Origin: Candidatus Hydrogenedentota bacterium
Lineage (GTDB): Bacteria; Hydrogenedentota; Hydrogenedentia; Hydrogenedentales; JAGMZX01
Length of the DNA stretch: 64,000 nucleotides
Assembly: GCA_029556545.1 (NCBI GenBank)
Contig: JAKQEQ010000069.1
Location: 29,558 to 93,557, forward strand
Direction: 5' to 3'
A program made the translations under genes and the position numbers. Shown here one piece after another: positions 44,359 through 53,847 of this stretch. Positions within the stretch are counted from its first letter, which is position 1; each line of letters starts with the position of its first letter. The notes below the pieces were generated by a model. It worked only from the letters and a program-made list of their open reading frames with translations, was not told the DNA's origin and made no database searches.

Positions 44359-45819
44359 CTACAATTCGTCAAGTGCGGCGATGTACGCGAGCGCGTCCTC
44401 GATGCGTTCGAGGCAGGTCTTCTTCCCGAGCAGTTCGGCCAGTTCGAACAGGCCGGGGCCGACGGTCTTCCCCGTGAGCGCGAGCCGGATAGGATGCACC
44501 AGCTTGCGCAAGCCGGTCCCCATGCGGTCGGCAAGCGCCTGGACTGCGTCGTGCAGCGTCTTGCTCGTCCAGTCGTCCGTGCTCGCAAAGACACCGAGCA
44601 CGGCTTCGAGGCACAAACGGCCGTCCATATGGAAATGCTTCTTAACGCCGGCCTCCTCATACGGCGTGACCGGACGGAAGAAGAAGTCCGTCTGCTGCAC
44701 GATCTGGTTCAGCGTCGGGATCTTTCCCTGGCAGATTTCCGCGACGCGGGTGAGCCATTCCGGCGTTCGGGCGCGGACGTCGAACCCCTGCGCTTCGAGG
44801 ATCGGGAGGATACGGTCGCGGAAATCCTCGACGGACAACCTGCGGATGTGCTGGCCGTTGAGCCAATCGAGTTTCTTGCGATCGAAGCGCGCCGCCGACT
44901 TGGTGAGCCGTTCGAGCGTGAAATGATCCTTCAACTCATCGAGCGTGAAGAACTCGCGGTTTTCCTCCTCCGAGGTCCAGCCGAGCAGCGCAATGTAATT
45001 GATGATCGCCTCGGGCAGGTACCCGTCGTCCCGCCAGTCGAGCACGTTCGCGCCGTGCATGCGCTTGCTCAGTTTGCGGCCCTGCTCGTCGTGGACTAGC
45101 GGATGATGCGCGTATTGCGGCAACGGGAACCCGAGCGCCTCGAACAGCATGACATGCCGCGCCGCGTTCGTGAGGTGGTCGTCCCCGCGGATGACATGCG
45201 TAATCTTCATGTGCGCGTCGTCGACCACCACGGCGAGATGAAAGATCGGGTCGCCGTTCGGCTTCAGGATGACGAAGTCGTCGTACTCGCGATTGTTCCA
45301 GCGCACCTCGCCCTGAATGACGTCGTGGAGCACGGTTTCGCCCTCGGGCACCTTGAAGCGCACCGCGGAGGGCGCGTCGCCCATGGCGGCAACTTTGCTC
45401 GGGGCGGCGTCGCGCCATGGGCTCATAAACCGATCGTGCGGACGGTCTTTACGGAAGGCGTCGATCTCTTCCTTTGTGCAGAAGCACTTGTACGCCTTGC
45501 CCTCGTCGAGGAGGCGCAGCGCCTCCGCGCGGTACAGTTCGCGGCGCTGCGACTGCCGATACGGGCCGTAAGCGCCCTTCTCAGGGACGCCGCCGAACTC
45601 GGGGCCCTCGTCCCACTCGATGCCGAGCCACCGGAAGCCCTCGCACATGCCGTGGACATACTGCTCGTCGGTGCGTTCCGCGTCCGTGTCCTCGAGGCGC
45701 AGGATGAATACCCCGCCGGTTTTCTTAGCGAAAAGCCAGTTATAGAGGGCCGTTTTCGCCGTTCCGATGTGCAGAAACCCGGAGGGCGAGGGCGCGATGC
45801 GACAACGTGTGTTGCTCAT
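44359..45819 (-). CDS. gltX: Glutamyl-tRNA synthetase
   Basis: 486 residues. Class I synthetase that charges tRNA-Glu. The HIGH region is PSPSGFLHIGTAKTALYNW (from residue 10), followed by LRLEDTDAERT, and the KMSKS-like motif is KLSKRMHG near residue 249. Anticodon-binding helices fill the C-terminal third. No second gltX is in the window. Divergent from the FAH-family gene across 137 bp. Confidence 0.95.
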   Translation of the reverse strand: MSNTRCRIAPSPSGFLHIGTAKTALYNWLFAKKTGGVFILRLEDTDAERTDEQYVHGMCEGFRWLGIEWDEGPEFGGVPEKGAYGPYRQSQRRELYRAEALRLLDEGKAYKCFCTKEEIDAFRKDRPHDRFMSPWRDAAPSKVAAMGDAPSAVRFKVPEGETVLHDVIQGEVRWNNREYDDFVILKPNGDPIFHLAVVVDDAHMKITHVIRGDDHLTNAARHVMLFEALGFPLPQYAHHPLVHDEQGRKLSKRMHGANVLDWRDDGYLPEAIINYIALLGWTSEEENREFFTLDELKDHFTLERLTKSAARFDRKKLDWLNGQHIRRLSVEDFRDRILPILEAQGFDVRARTPEWLTRVAEICQGKIPTLNQIVQQTDFFFRPVTPYEEAGVKKHFHMDGRLCLEAVLGVFASTDDWTSKTLHDAVQALADRMGTGLRKLVHPIRLALTGKTVGPGLFELAELLGKKTCLERIEDALAYIAALDEL

Positions 45820-45956
45820 GTGTACTTCCCGCGAAAAAATAAACGAGTTGAAGAATCGAAGGATAGCACGGCCTGTGTCGCGATTTCACACGACGCGCGT
45901 ATGGTAGTATGGTATCCTATGCGTTGCGCCAGTAGCGGCCAAGGGAGCGGAGAATC

Positions 45957-46757
45957 ATGAAGCTAGCGCACATTCAACTTGCCGATGGTTCGACGAGTCT
46001 CGCCGTACAGGGCGAAGAAGGCCGGTTATTCCGCGCGCTGGGAGATCCGTTAGCCGGCAATGTCGCGTGCACGGATGAAGTGCTGCGCCCCGTGCGCTGG
46101 CTGCCCCCCGTCGCGCCGCGCCTCATCATGTGCATCGGGCGGAATTACGCGGAACACGCGGCGGAAAGCGGCGCGCCCTTGCCCGAGTACCCGGTGCTCT
46201 TCATGAAGAACCTGAGCGCCGCGAACGGCCACGAGCAGCCCATCCGCATCCCGAAAGTGTGCAGCGACGAAATCGATTACGAGGGCGAACTGGCCGTCGT
46301 CCTCAAGCACGCCGCCCGCGACGTGTCCCCCGAGGCCGCGCTCGAGTACGTGCTCGGCTACATGGCCGCCAACGACGTGTCCGCCCGCATCTGGCAGTCG
46401 GAGAAGGGCGGCTCGCAATGGAATCGCGGCAAGGGCTTCGACACCTTCGCGCCCCTCGGGCCCGTACTCGTGACCGCGGATGAAATCCCCGATCCGCAGA
46501 CGTTGAACATCCGCACGATGCTCAATGGCCGCGAGGTCCAGCACAGCAACACGCGCCACATGATCTTCGACGTGGCGACGCTTATCAGCTTCCTTTCCCA
46601 GGACACGACGCTGTTGCCGGGCACGGTCATTCTCACCGGCACGCCGGAGGGCGTCGGCTGGGCCCGCGATCCGAAGCTCACGATGCATCCGGGCGATACC
46701 GTCAGCGTCGAGATCGAGAAGATCGGTTGCCTGAGCAACCCCGTCGTCGCGGGATAG
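45957..46757 (+). CDS. Fumarylacetoacetate hydrolase family protein
   Basis: 266 residues. The FAH fold is shown by CIGRNYAEHAAESGAPLPEY, FMKNLSAANG, the metal-binding DYEGELAVVLKHAARDV, YMAANDVSARIWQ, RGKGFDTFAPLGPVLV and TGTPEGVGWA. Members include 2-keto-pentonate hydrolases/dehydratases and acylpyruvases. Which is meant cannot be decided from sequence. Ends 4 bp before the convergent glycosyltransferase stop. Confidence 0.9.
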   Translation: MKLAHIQLADGSTSLAVQGEEGRLFRALGDPLAGNVACTDEVLRPVRWLPPVAPRLIMCIGRNYAEHAAESGAPLPEYPVLFMKNLSAANGHEQPIRIPKVCSDEIDYEGELAVVLKHAARDVSPEAALEYVLGYMAANDVSARIWQSEKGGSQWNRGKGFDTFAPLGPVLVTADEIPDPQTLNIRTMLNGREVQHSNTRHMIFDVATLISFLSQDTTLLPGTVILTGTPEGVGWARDPKLTMHPGDTVSVEIEKIGCLSNPVVAG

Positions 46758-46761
46758 GGCC

Positions 46762-47487
46762 TCAGCGATAGGCCCCGGTCAGCGCGCGCAGGCGAATCAG
46801 CACCATGTCCCAGAACATGCGCGTGGCGTCCGTGATCGGGTGCACCCGGGAGAGCGGCGAATTCAACCATCGTACGGGAACCTCCGCGATGCGCAGACCG
46901 CGCTTCTCGGCGATATAGAGCAGTTCCGCGTCGAAACTGAAGCGCATAACCGTCTGGCGCGGGAAGACGGTCTCACACGCGCGGGCCGTGAACCCCTTGA
47001 AGCCGCACTGGGTGTCGCGGAACCGCGTCAAGCGAAACAGCCTCAACAACGCGTTAAAGACCTTGCCCATCGACTCGCGTGCCCGGGACTGCCGCACCTC
47101 GACGTCCGCGCCGGGAATCGATCGCGACCCGATCACGATATCCGCCCCCGACTCGAAGCACGGCCAGAGCTTGTCCACCTCCTCGATCGGCGTGGACCCG
47201 TCCGCGTCGAAGAAGACGCGATACGCGCCGCGGGCGTATTCGAGCATGCCGGCACGTACGGCATGGCCCTTGCCGCGGTTCTCCGGGTGCTCGATATAGC
47301 GCACCACGGTCGGCGCGTGACCGACATATCGCCGCACCACGTCACCCGTCGCGTCGGCGCTGCCGTCATTGACGATCACCACCTCCGAGACATACTCCCG
47401 CGCGTCCAGATACGCCAACACGTGTTCCAGCGTGGCGGCGATGCGGGCTTCCTCGTTATACGCCGGTATGACCAGAGACAACTGCAC
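46762..47487 (-). CDS. Family 2 glycosyltransferase, dolichyl-phosphate-glucosyltransferase-like
   Basis: 241 residues from GTG 47487 (AAGGG 9 bases upstream; an earlier GTG at 47526 lacks similarity). GT-A signatures: LVIPAYNEEARIAATLEHVL, VVIVNDGSADATGD, ENRGKGHAVRAGML, FDADGSTPIEEV and the CGFKGFTARA motif. Such enzymes transfer a sugar from a nucleotide donor to a lipid phosphate at the membrane. No C-terminal membrane segments are seen, so it is a soluble or peripheral form. Confidence 0.88.
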   Translation of the reverse strand: MQLSLVIPAYNEEARIAATLEHVLAYLDAREYVSEVVIVNDGSADATGDVVRRYVGHAPTVVRYIEHPENRGKGHAVRAGMLEYARGAYRVFFDADGSTPIEEVDKLWPCFESGADIVIGSRSIPGADVEVRQSRARESMGKVFNALLRLFRLTRFRDTQCGFKGFTARACETVFPRQTVMRFSFDAELLYIAEKRGLRIAEVPVRWLNSPLSRVHPITDATRMFWDMVLIRLRALTGAYR

Positions 47488-47650
47488 GAAGCGGACCCTT
47501 GTGCACGCCGGCCCTGACGCGAGCACCAGGGCGTTAATGAACGATCGTCTTCAGAGACCTGACTCATCCTATCCCACCCAGACGGAACCGGACAAATGCC
47601 GCGGCGTCGGTGGGAAGAGGGGCCTCGTCCCTCGACCAAAGGAACGTTTC

Positions 47651-47787
47651 CGACTGATCCGACCGATCCGACCGATCCGACTGATCCGACCGATCAGACC
47701 GATCCGACTGATCCGACCGATCAGACCGATCCGACTGATCCGACCGATCAGACCGATCAGACCGATCAGACCGATCAGACCGATCCC
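47651..47787. repeat. GATCCGACC/GATCAGACC 9-bp tandem repeat
   Basis: About 15 copies of a 9-mer, GATCCGACC, with GATCAGACC and GATCCGACT variants. It encodes no real protein (Thr-Asp-Pro or Ser-Asp-Arg strings). It lies in the spacer between rimO and the glycosyltransferase, both on the minus strand, so in the leader of the latter. Confidence 0.9.
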
Positions 47788-47817
47788 ACGACTCCGCCGT
47801 GGCCGCCGGTCCGGCCA

Positions 47818-49194
47818 TCATCTCCCTTCCGACCTCTCGGGGTGACGCGAGGCTTGCACGCGGCCCGAAACATCAAACACGTCCGCATCGACAATCTCGA
47901 TTTCGACGAACTCGCCGACGCGGAGCGGTTCCGGCGAGTGGACGTAAACGCAGCCGTCGATCTCGGGCGCTTCTCCGGCGGTGCGCCCAATCCATTGCCC
48001 GCGCTCGGGGTCGAATCGCTCGACCAGCACACGCGCGCGACCCCTTACGCGATCGCGGTTGTACATGGCGGTGATCTGCGCCTGGAGTTCGAGCACCGCC
48101 TCCTTGCGCCGCGCCCGCGTCGCGTCCCGGGTCTGATGCGGCATGGTTGCGGCGGGCGTATCCTCCTCGCGCGAATAGGCGAAGACGCCAACCCAGTTGA
48201 AGGCCAGTTCGCCCAACCCTTCGAGCATGCGATCATGGGCGCGCGCCGTCTCGCCGGGAAACCCGACAATCATCGTGGTCCGCAGCGCGATGCCCGGTAC
48301 GGCGTCCCGCAACCGCCCCACGAGTTCGAAGGTGTTCACCGCGCGGTAGGGCCGCTTCATCAGCCGCAGCATGGTCGGGTCCAGATGCTGGAGGGGCATG
48401 TCGAGATAAGGGACTATCTTCGGACAATCGCGCAGCGTTTCGAGGAACTCGTCGGTCACGCCCCCCGGATAGCAGTAAAGACAGCGAATCCAGAAGTCCC
48501 CGTCGATCGCATCGAGGTCGCGCAGGAGCGCGGGCAGCCGAAGCGCCTTGTCCCCCGTGTCACGCCCGTAGGCCGTCAAATCCTGCGCGATCAGATTGAT
48601 CTCGCGCACGCCTTGGGCAATCAACTGCTCCGCCTCGCGCAAGAGAGTATCCCGGTCGACCGAGCGCAGTTTCCCCTTCATCAACGGGATCGAGCAGAAC
48701 GTGCAGGCGTGGTTACAGCCGTCCGAGATTTTGAGAAATGCGTGTGGCGCGCCGCCGAGGTGCTTGCGCCGCAGGAAGGGGTAAATAGCGACCGATGGGA
48801 CTTCGTGGACGTCCTTGCGCGGCGCGTCCTCGTCCGCGCCGACCATGCGCGCGATCTCGCGGAACTGGCCTACGCCGACGATGCCGTCGATCTCGGGGAT
48901 TTCCTTCAGCAAATCGTCCGCGTAGCGCTGCGCGAGGCACCCGGCCACCAAGAGCCGCTTGGGCGAGCCCGCCTCGCGCTTGCGTTCCGCCCAATCGACC
49001 ACGGCCTGCACCGACTGCCGCTTCGCGTCCGCGATGAACCCGCACGTCGTGATAACCACCGCGTCCAGCGCGCCGGTAGCGTCCGGTTCAGGGTCCAGGG
49101 ACAGTTCATGCCCCGCGTCCTCGAGCAGCGCGGCGAGATATTCGGTATCGACGCTGTTCTTATCGCAACCCAATGTGACAAGGCCTACACGCAT
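47818..49194 (-). CDS. rimO: Ribosomal protein S12 methylthiotransferase RimO
   Basis: 458 residues from ATG 49194 (GGGAG 7 bases upstream). RimO methylthiolates Asp88 of ribosomal protein S12. The first cluster uses C10 (LGCDKNSVD), C51 (TTCGFI) and C86 (VAGCLAQ); the radical SAM motif is C160-x3-C164-x2-C167 (SDGCNHACTFC). LGCxKNxVD and SDGCNxxCxFC distinguish it from MiaB, as does PLMKGKLRSV. A TRAM domain ends the protein. The last residues (ASRHPERSEGR) look like translated REP-type repeat, so the gene tail may have been extended by repeat DNA. Confidence 0.93.
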   Translation of the reverse strand: MRVGLVTLGCDKNSVDTEYLAALLEDAGHELSLDPEPDATGALDAVVITTCGFIADAKRQSVQAVVDWAERKREAGSPKRLLVAGCLAQRYADDLLKEIPEIDGIVGVGQFREIARMVGADEDAPRKDVHEVPSVAIYPFLRRKHLGGAPHAFLKISDGCNHACTFCSIPLMKGKLRSVDRDTLLREAEQLIAQGVREINLIAQDLTAYGRDTGDKALRLPALLRDLDAIDGDFWIRCLYCYPGGVTDEFLETLRDCPKIVPYLDMPLQHLDPTMLRLMKRPYRAVNTFELVGRLRDAVPGIALRTTMIVGFPGETARAHDRMLEGLGELAFNWVGVFAYSREEDTPAATMPHQTRDATRARRKEAVLELQAQITAMYNRDRVRGRARVLVERFDPERGQWIGRTAGEAPEIDGCVYVHSPEPLRVGEFVEIEIVDADVFDVSGRVQASRHPERSEGR

Positions 49195-49396
49195 GATGAT
49201 GCTCCCGGGCGAATCCTGTGTCAGCGAGCCAATCGCCGCGTATTGTACCCGACACGGACGGATCGCCGCCGGGGGAGGCATGCCGGTATCGGACATTTCG
49301 GTTGGCGGGGAGACGAGGACAGGAGTAGGAATTCGAGTACGAGTGCGAGCAAGAGGCAAGGCAGGCGTATGGCGGCGGGAAGCGCCGAGGGGCGCG

Positions 49397-49918
49397 CTAC
49401 GCGACCAGCGCGGCGCGCGTCTCGAGACAGGCGGCTAACTCGATATGGCCCATTACCTCGGCGACTTCTACGGGCCGCATGCCGTCCAGCACGTCGTTGT
49501 GAATTCCAGGGTCCGCGCCGTTCGCCAGCAGCACCGCGGCGACGTTGGTCCGGCCCGTCAGCGCGGCCCAGTGCAGCGGCGTCATGCCCATGTTGCTCTT
49601 GATGTTTACGTCCGCTAACGCGGCCAGTTCACGCACAACCGCGAGGTGGCCTTCGCGCGCCGCCTTGTGAAGCGGCGTTTCGCCCAGCGAGTCCGGCGCA
49701 TCCACGTCCGCACCGTAGTGCACCAGCGACCGCACGGCGTCCGTCAGTCCCAGCAGCGCCGCCCGATGGAGCGGTGACATGGACTTGACGTTGCTCTCAG
49801 CGCCTTCATTTTCGAGACGCAGGATCATTTCCGCGATGCCCATGTACCGACTCGAATACGCTCGGTCCAGGGGGGTGCGGCCCGCATCGTCCAGCGTATG
49901 CATCCATTCAGCGACCAT
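49397..49918 (-). CDS. Ankyrin-repeat protein
   Basis: 173 residues from ATG 49918, preceded by AAGGAGG, the best RBS of this stretch. Four to five ankyrin repeats: MSPLHRAALLGLTDAVRSLV, ETPLHKAAREGHLAVVRELA, MTPLHWAALTGRTNVAAVLL and a divergent first and last repeat. Ankyrin stacks bind proteins; cytoplasmic, with no signal peptide. Partner unknown. Confidence 0.85.
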   Translation of the reverse strand: MVAEWMHTLDDAGRTPLDRAYSSRYMGIAEMILRLENEGAESNVKSMSPLHRAALLGLTDAVRSLVHYGADVDAPDSLGETPLHKAAREGHLAVVRELAALADVNIKSNMGMTPLHWAALTGRTNVAAVLLANGADPGIHNDVLDGMRPVEVAEVMGHIELAACLETRAALVA

Positions 49919-50312
49919 AAGTTGCCTCCTTACTTCAAACTGTTCACCAAGGCCAAACCCACCTGAGACCAAGCAAGCCTTGTGCCGACAAGACGATTGA
50001 CCAGTCCCGAACCGCGCACATCGGCCCTAAGCCACTGAAATTGAATTGCTTACATGACCTAAACGCCGGAAAGCGCCGACCAATTTCTCCCACCGTGCAG
50101 CCAGCCGCAAGATAGCGATCTGTCAGTCTGACGAATTCCTGCCGCCCGAAGTTCAGCAGGCGCTCGTCGCGCGGCGATTTCGGACGCCACCGAACAGTCT
50201 GATCGGTCCGACAAATCCGACGAACTGACGGTCATCGCTTTTGCGCGGTCCGGGTGCGCCTGTGGTATGCTTACGGCGAACCACAACACGCTGCAACGGG
50301 AAACCCGGCATC
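49919..50312. other. Intergenic region with echo of the 9-bp repeat
   Basis: Nearly 400 bp between divergent ankyrin and lipoprotein genes. At 50098-50235 it contains degenerate GATCTGTCAGTCTGACGAAT and CTGATCGGTCCGAC stretches that look like decayed relatives of the 47651 repeat. No gene seen. Confidence 0.4.
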
Positions 50313-51137
50313 ATGAGGCACAAACACGTTTTCGCGCTCTACTCGGCAGTGTGCTTGCTCGTGCTCGCGGGATGCCGTCCCGACGTGCAACCGCCGACGG
50401 AATCATCCCCGGAGGAGGTGTACCGGCAGTGGCTGGCGCTAGCGGACGCGCCGGTGGACCGCATCGATTTCAGTGCGGCGGTCATGCTTGGCGAGCAGCT
50501 GGCGGCGGCGGACCGTATGGACTTGGTGCTCGACGCCTTGGGCAGTCCGGAAGCCAATCCGAAAGTGAAAGTACTCGCCGTGGTAACGTTGACACCCTTG
50601 GTGCGCCCCGAGATGGAGTCGCGACTGGCCGAATTGACGGCGGCCGCCAACGAGGCCACGACGCGCGCCTGCGCGGTCAAACTGCTCGGGTTCATCGACA
50701 GCGACACCGCCCGGGCACGTCTGCGCGAACTCATGGGTGACGCCGAGCATCGGACGCGCGTGACAGCGACGCTCATGCTGGCCCGCGCGCGAGACGCCGA
50801 GGCGCTTGATGCGCTGCCCGCGCTCTGGGCGGACCCTGAGACGGGCACTTCAGAACGCATCGAATTGGTGTGGTCCCTGCCGGACGAGGCATCCGAGCGT
50901 TTTGCCCCAATTTACAAGGAAGCGGCGCTGGACCTTGAACTGGACCCGGAGGTTCGCATTCGAGCGGTAACGGCCCTTGGCAAGATCGGCGATGCGGACG
51001 CCGCCGAGATACTGGATCGGTGCAGCGTGGACGATCCCGTGCCCGCCATGCGGGAGATGGCCCGCGCGGCCCTCGCGGCCCTGCACGCGCGCACGGCAAG
51101 CAGCGAGGAGAACGCGCCGGAGACGGGTGAGGAGTAG
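50313..51137 (+). CDS. HEAT-repeat lipoprotein
   Basis: 274 residues from ATG 50313. Lipobox LVLAGC with C21. The rest is helical HEAT/PBS-type repeats (AAANEATTRACAVKLLGFID, VRIRAVTALGKIGDADAAEI, MREMARAALAALHART). HEAT solenoids bind proteins; the lipid anchor places it on the outer face of a membrane. A small gene starts 5 bp after the stop. Confidence 0.8.
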   Translation: MRHKHVFALYSAVCLLVLAGCRPDVQPPTESSPEEVYRQWLALADAPVDRIDFSAAVMLGEQLAAADRMDLVLDALGSPEANPKVKVLAVVTLTPLVRPEMESRLAELTAAANEATTRACAVKLLGFIDSDTARARLRELMGDAEHRTRVTATLMLARARDAEALDALPALWADPETGTSERIELVWSLPDEASERFAPIYKEAALDLELDPEVRIRAVTALGKIGDADAAEILDRCSVDDPVPAMREMARAALAALHARTASSEENAPETGEE

Positions 51138-51142
51138 TAACG

Positions 51143-51484
51143 GTGTTATTCGGCAGGCAGCGTAAACACGGGGGACCGCACCCGTCGCAACAGGGACGGG
51201 ACGCGGATGAGTCCGGTATATGGCCTCGGCGCCGCCAGACGGGCGGTGGTTCTGAGATGGTCCGCATTGACTTCGACATGATGCTGAAGGGCCATATCAT
51301 CCAGCGCGGTAGAATGAAGTGCCGGCAATGCGGCGTCACCGTCGCCGGGTCGACGCGCCTGGTGACGAGCGGTGACGTGGTGGACCGGGAGACCTACGAG
51401 GCGCTTCTGGCTTCCGGGATTGTTCGCCCGCCGGACCTCGCTCCGCCCGAGTCTCCGGAACGGCGCGCCATGACCGATGAATAG
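51143..51484 (+). CDS. Small hypothetical protein with CxxC motif
   Basis: 113 residues from GTG 51143, with GAGGAG overlapping the end of the lipoprotein gene, so it is translationally coupled to it. Only one CxxC (KCRQCG) is visible and the N-terminal third is low-complexity. An internal ATG (MVRIDFDMM) would give a shorter protein of about 75 residues. No family recognised. Confidence 0.5.
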   Translation: MLFGRQRKHGGPHPSQQGRDADESGIWPRRRQTGGGSEMVRIDFDMMLKGHIIQRGRMKCRQCGVTVAGSTRLVTSGDVVDRETYEALLASGIVRPPDLAPPESPERRAMTDE

Positions 51485-51523
51485 TCGCGCCCGAGACTCC
51501 GGCGTGACGCCAGGGAGAAGCCT

Positions 51524-52594
51524 ATGGCCGCGCCCGCCCTTTCCGTGGCAATGATCGTGCGCAATGAGGCGGCCCTGCTCCCCGAGTTTCTGGAATCCGT
51601 GAAGCCGTGGGCCGACGAGGTATGCGTGGTCGATACGGGCAGCGACGACAGCACGCCGGAACTGGCTGCAGACGCCGGCTGTAAGGTCGCGCATTTCGCG
51701 TGGTGCGACGACTTCGCCGCCGCGCGAAACGAATCGCTCGCGCTGTGCGGCGGCGACTGGGTCCTGGTGCTGGACGCGGACGAACGGATAGCGCCCGAGG
51801 ACGGGCTGCGACTCCGGGAACTCGTGGCGGGGCCGCGCGACGCCTGCTACCGCTTCACCACGCGCAACTATACGAACACGGCGCACCTCAGCGGGTTTGT
51901 GCCGTGCGCGCCGGGCGATCCCTGGGCGCGCGGGTTTCTGGGTTGGTCGCCAAGCACGAAGGTCCGCCTCTTTCCGCACGGTGTCGGGGCGCGTTTCGAG
52001 GGATGCATTCACGAACTGGTCAATGAGTCCCTCGCGCGCGCGGGCATCCGCATCACGCATGCGGATATGCTCATTCACCATTATCCGCTGCTGTGTCCGC
52101 CCGAGCGGATCCGCGCCAAAGAGGCGCTCTACCTCAGACTCGGCCGCGACAAAGTCGCCGCGTGTCCCGATGACCCGCAGGCGCACGTCGAACTGGGACG
52201 CCAGTTGGTCGATATGGGCGACCATGGGGCTGCGGCGGCGGCCTATCGCGACGCCCTGCGACTCGCACCCGAGAATGCCGAGATACTCCGCGAGCTAGGC
52301 GCGACGCTGTTCCTCATCGGCAGGCATGACGAGGCGCGGCGCGCCCTCGAACTGGCGCTGCGACGCGACGCGGGCATGGCGGACGCCTGGCGAAACCTCG
52401 GGGTGATCCACGCTTATGCGGGTGCGTGGATAGAGGCCTTGCCCTGCTTCGAAGAGGCCGCGCGCCTCGACCCGGCAAACCCGGTGCTCTTCGAGTATCT
52501 CGGGGAGGCGCTGCATCAATCGGGCCGCGCTGACGAGGCCGCGCGGGCGCGCGAACGGGCGCGAGCGCTGCGCGGCGGGCGCGACGAGGCTTGA
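51524..52594 (+). CDS. Family 2 glycosyltransferase with TPR domain
   Basis: 356 residues. GT-A domain about 1-200 with SVAMIVRNEAALLPEFLESV, VVDTGSDDSTPELA and the metal-binding DADERI; TPR region about 215-345 (HVELGRQLVDMGDHGAAAAA, AEILRELGATLFLIGRHDEA, FEYLGEALHQSGRADEA). This GT-TPR arrangement is common in PVC and delta-type genomes. Acceptor unknown; it may act in surface glycan or protein glycosylation. Confidence 0.87.
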   Translation: MAAPALSVAMIVRNEAALLPEFLESVKPWADEVCVVDTGSDDSTPELAADAGCKVAHFAWCDDFAAARNESLALCGGDWVLVLDADERIAPEDGLRLRELVAGPRDACYRFTTRNYTNTAHLSGFVPCAPGDPWARGFLGWSPSTKVRLFPHGVGARFEGCIHELVNESLARAGIRITHADMLIHHYPLLCPPERIRAKEALYLRLGRDKVAACPDDPQAHVELGRQLVDMGDHGAAAAAYRDALRLAPENAEILRELGATLFLIGRHDEARRALELALRRDAGMADAWRNLGVIHAYAGAWIEALPCFEEAARLDPANPVLFEYLGEALHQSGRADEAARARERARALRGGRDEA

Positions 52595-52639
52595 ACCGGG
52601 ATCATATGGACGGAATGGAGTTGTGCCGACACCGTTTCC

Positions 52640-53758
52640 TCAGCGCGTGGCCAGCCTGTGGATTTCCCAGGCAATCGCGCCGTTCACGATGCCGGAGGGG
52701 GCCAGCAGCGGCACGTCGTAGCCCTCGATCGGCACACATGCGTCCCGCCACTCCCACATGGGATCGATCCAGACGACTTCCGGGTCGTTCATGTAGTCGC
52801 GGTGGGGATGCACCGTCACGTAGGCCACGCGCGCGCCCGCGGGCCGCGCGCGCGCCAAGAGCACGTCCGGCGCGTGTTGATAGCCGATGAGGACGATGCA
52901 GTCGCCCGGGCCGAACGGGTCGTCCGGCTTCGGATGCCGCCGGAACCCGGCGTTCCACACGTCCGAATGAAAGACCTCGCCGATGGCCGTCTTGCCGACC
53001 TCGTCGGGGAACAGGTGGCCCATGCTGTACATGACGACCCGCTTGCCCGCCGCGCGTGCCTCCCGCGCCCACGCGCCCGCCCGTTCGAGATCCGCCGCTT
53101 CCTCGCGCGCGACGCGCCGCAGCATGGCGGTGATAGTATCCACGAAGCGACTGCCGGTGACGCCGTGGGCCACGGGCGGCACGGTCAAATCGTCGTGGAA
53201 CGCGATTTCGCCGTTCTTGTACTGCTGCATGCGCGCGTGGCCGTCATACATGCCGATGCTCTCGTAGATCACGGGCATCTTGCCGATCCGCGTGAGCGCC
53301 GCAATCAGTTCGCCGGTGAATATCCACCCTGGAATCGCGTTCGCGAGCGTGGGCGAAATGCCGCACGCCGCCGCGTGATGCCGGAAGCAGGGCGCGTCCC
53401 CCGCTTCGCCGCCGAAGAAGACCACGTAGCCGCCGAGCGCCGACCGCGCCGGAATGGCGGCATCGGGCTCGATGAAGTACAACACCACGTCGTTCTCGGC
53501 GGCGGGCGTCTCGGGCAACCCACGCGCCATCATGAAGCCGCCCGCGCGACCCGTGAGTTCGCTGATCATCGACGGCTGCCCGGCAATCCAGAGCTTGTCG
53601 CCGTCCGCGAGCAGGGCCGCGGCCGTCTCGGCGGGTCCCCGCATGGCCGGGATATCCGCGTGACACGCTTCGAGGGCCAGCGCCACGCGCTCGAAATAGG
53701 AGTCCGGCAACCCGCCCACGGTCGCGGCGCCGATCAAGACAGCCAGCATCTGCATCAT
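52640..53758 (-). CDS. SIS-fold-like (sugar isomerase-type) protein
   Basis: 372 residues from ATG 53758. No family is certain. The layout of alternating helices and strands, with ALLADGDKLWIAGQPSMISE early and GKRVVMYSMGHLFPDEVGK later, resembles double SIS domains that bind phosphosugars, as in phosphoheptose isomerase-like proteins. The N-terminus (MLAVLIGAATVGGLPD) is hydrophobic and may be a signal or part of the fold. It is convergent with the GT-TPR gene and followed upstream by the GH16-like gene on the same strand. Confidence 0.5.
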   Translation of the reverse strand: MMQMLAVLIGAATVGGLPDSYFERVALALEACHADIPAMRGPAETAAALLADGDKLWIAGQPSMISELTGRAGGFMMARGLPETPAAENDVVLYFIEPDAAIPARSALGGYVVFFGGEAGDAPCFRHHAAACGISPTLANAIPGWIFTGELIAALTRIGKMPVIYESIGMYDGHARMQQYKNGEIAFHDDLTVPPVAHGVTGSRFVDTITAMLRRVAREEAADLERAGAWAREARAAGKRVVMYSMGHLFPDEVGKTAIGEVFHSDVWNAGFRRHPKPDDPFGPGDCIVLIGYQHAPDVLLARARPAGARVAYVTVHPHRDYMNDPEVVWIDPMWEWRDACVPIEGYDVPLLAPSGIVNGAIAWEIHRLATR

Positions 53759-53847
53759 ACGCCCCTCGATTCGGGCGGGATTAGACCGCCCCCTCGTTGT
53801 TCGCGCAATCTCGCACGGCCGTACGCCGGCCAACACGGACTACTTGT

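Noticed and set aside
43143..44660. N-terminal extension of the ROK kinase to 44660
   Set aside because: The extra 175 codons are antisense gltX and tandem palindromes; ROK similarity begins at GTG 44135.
47596..49602. Plus-strand frame encoding (TDP)n and more
   Set aside because: Made of the 9-bp array plus the antisense of rimO; not a gene.
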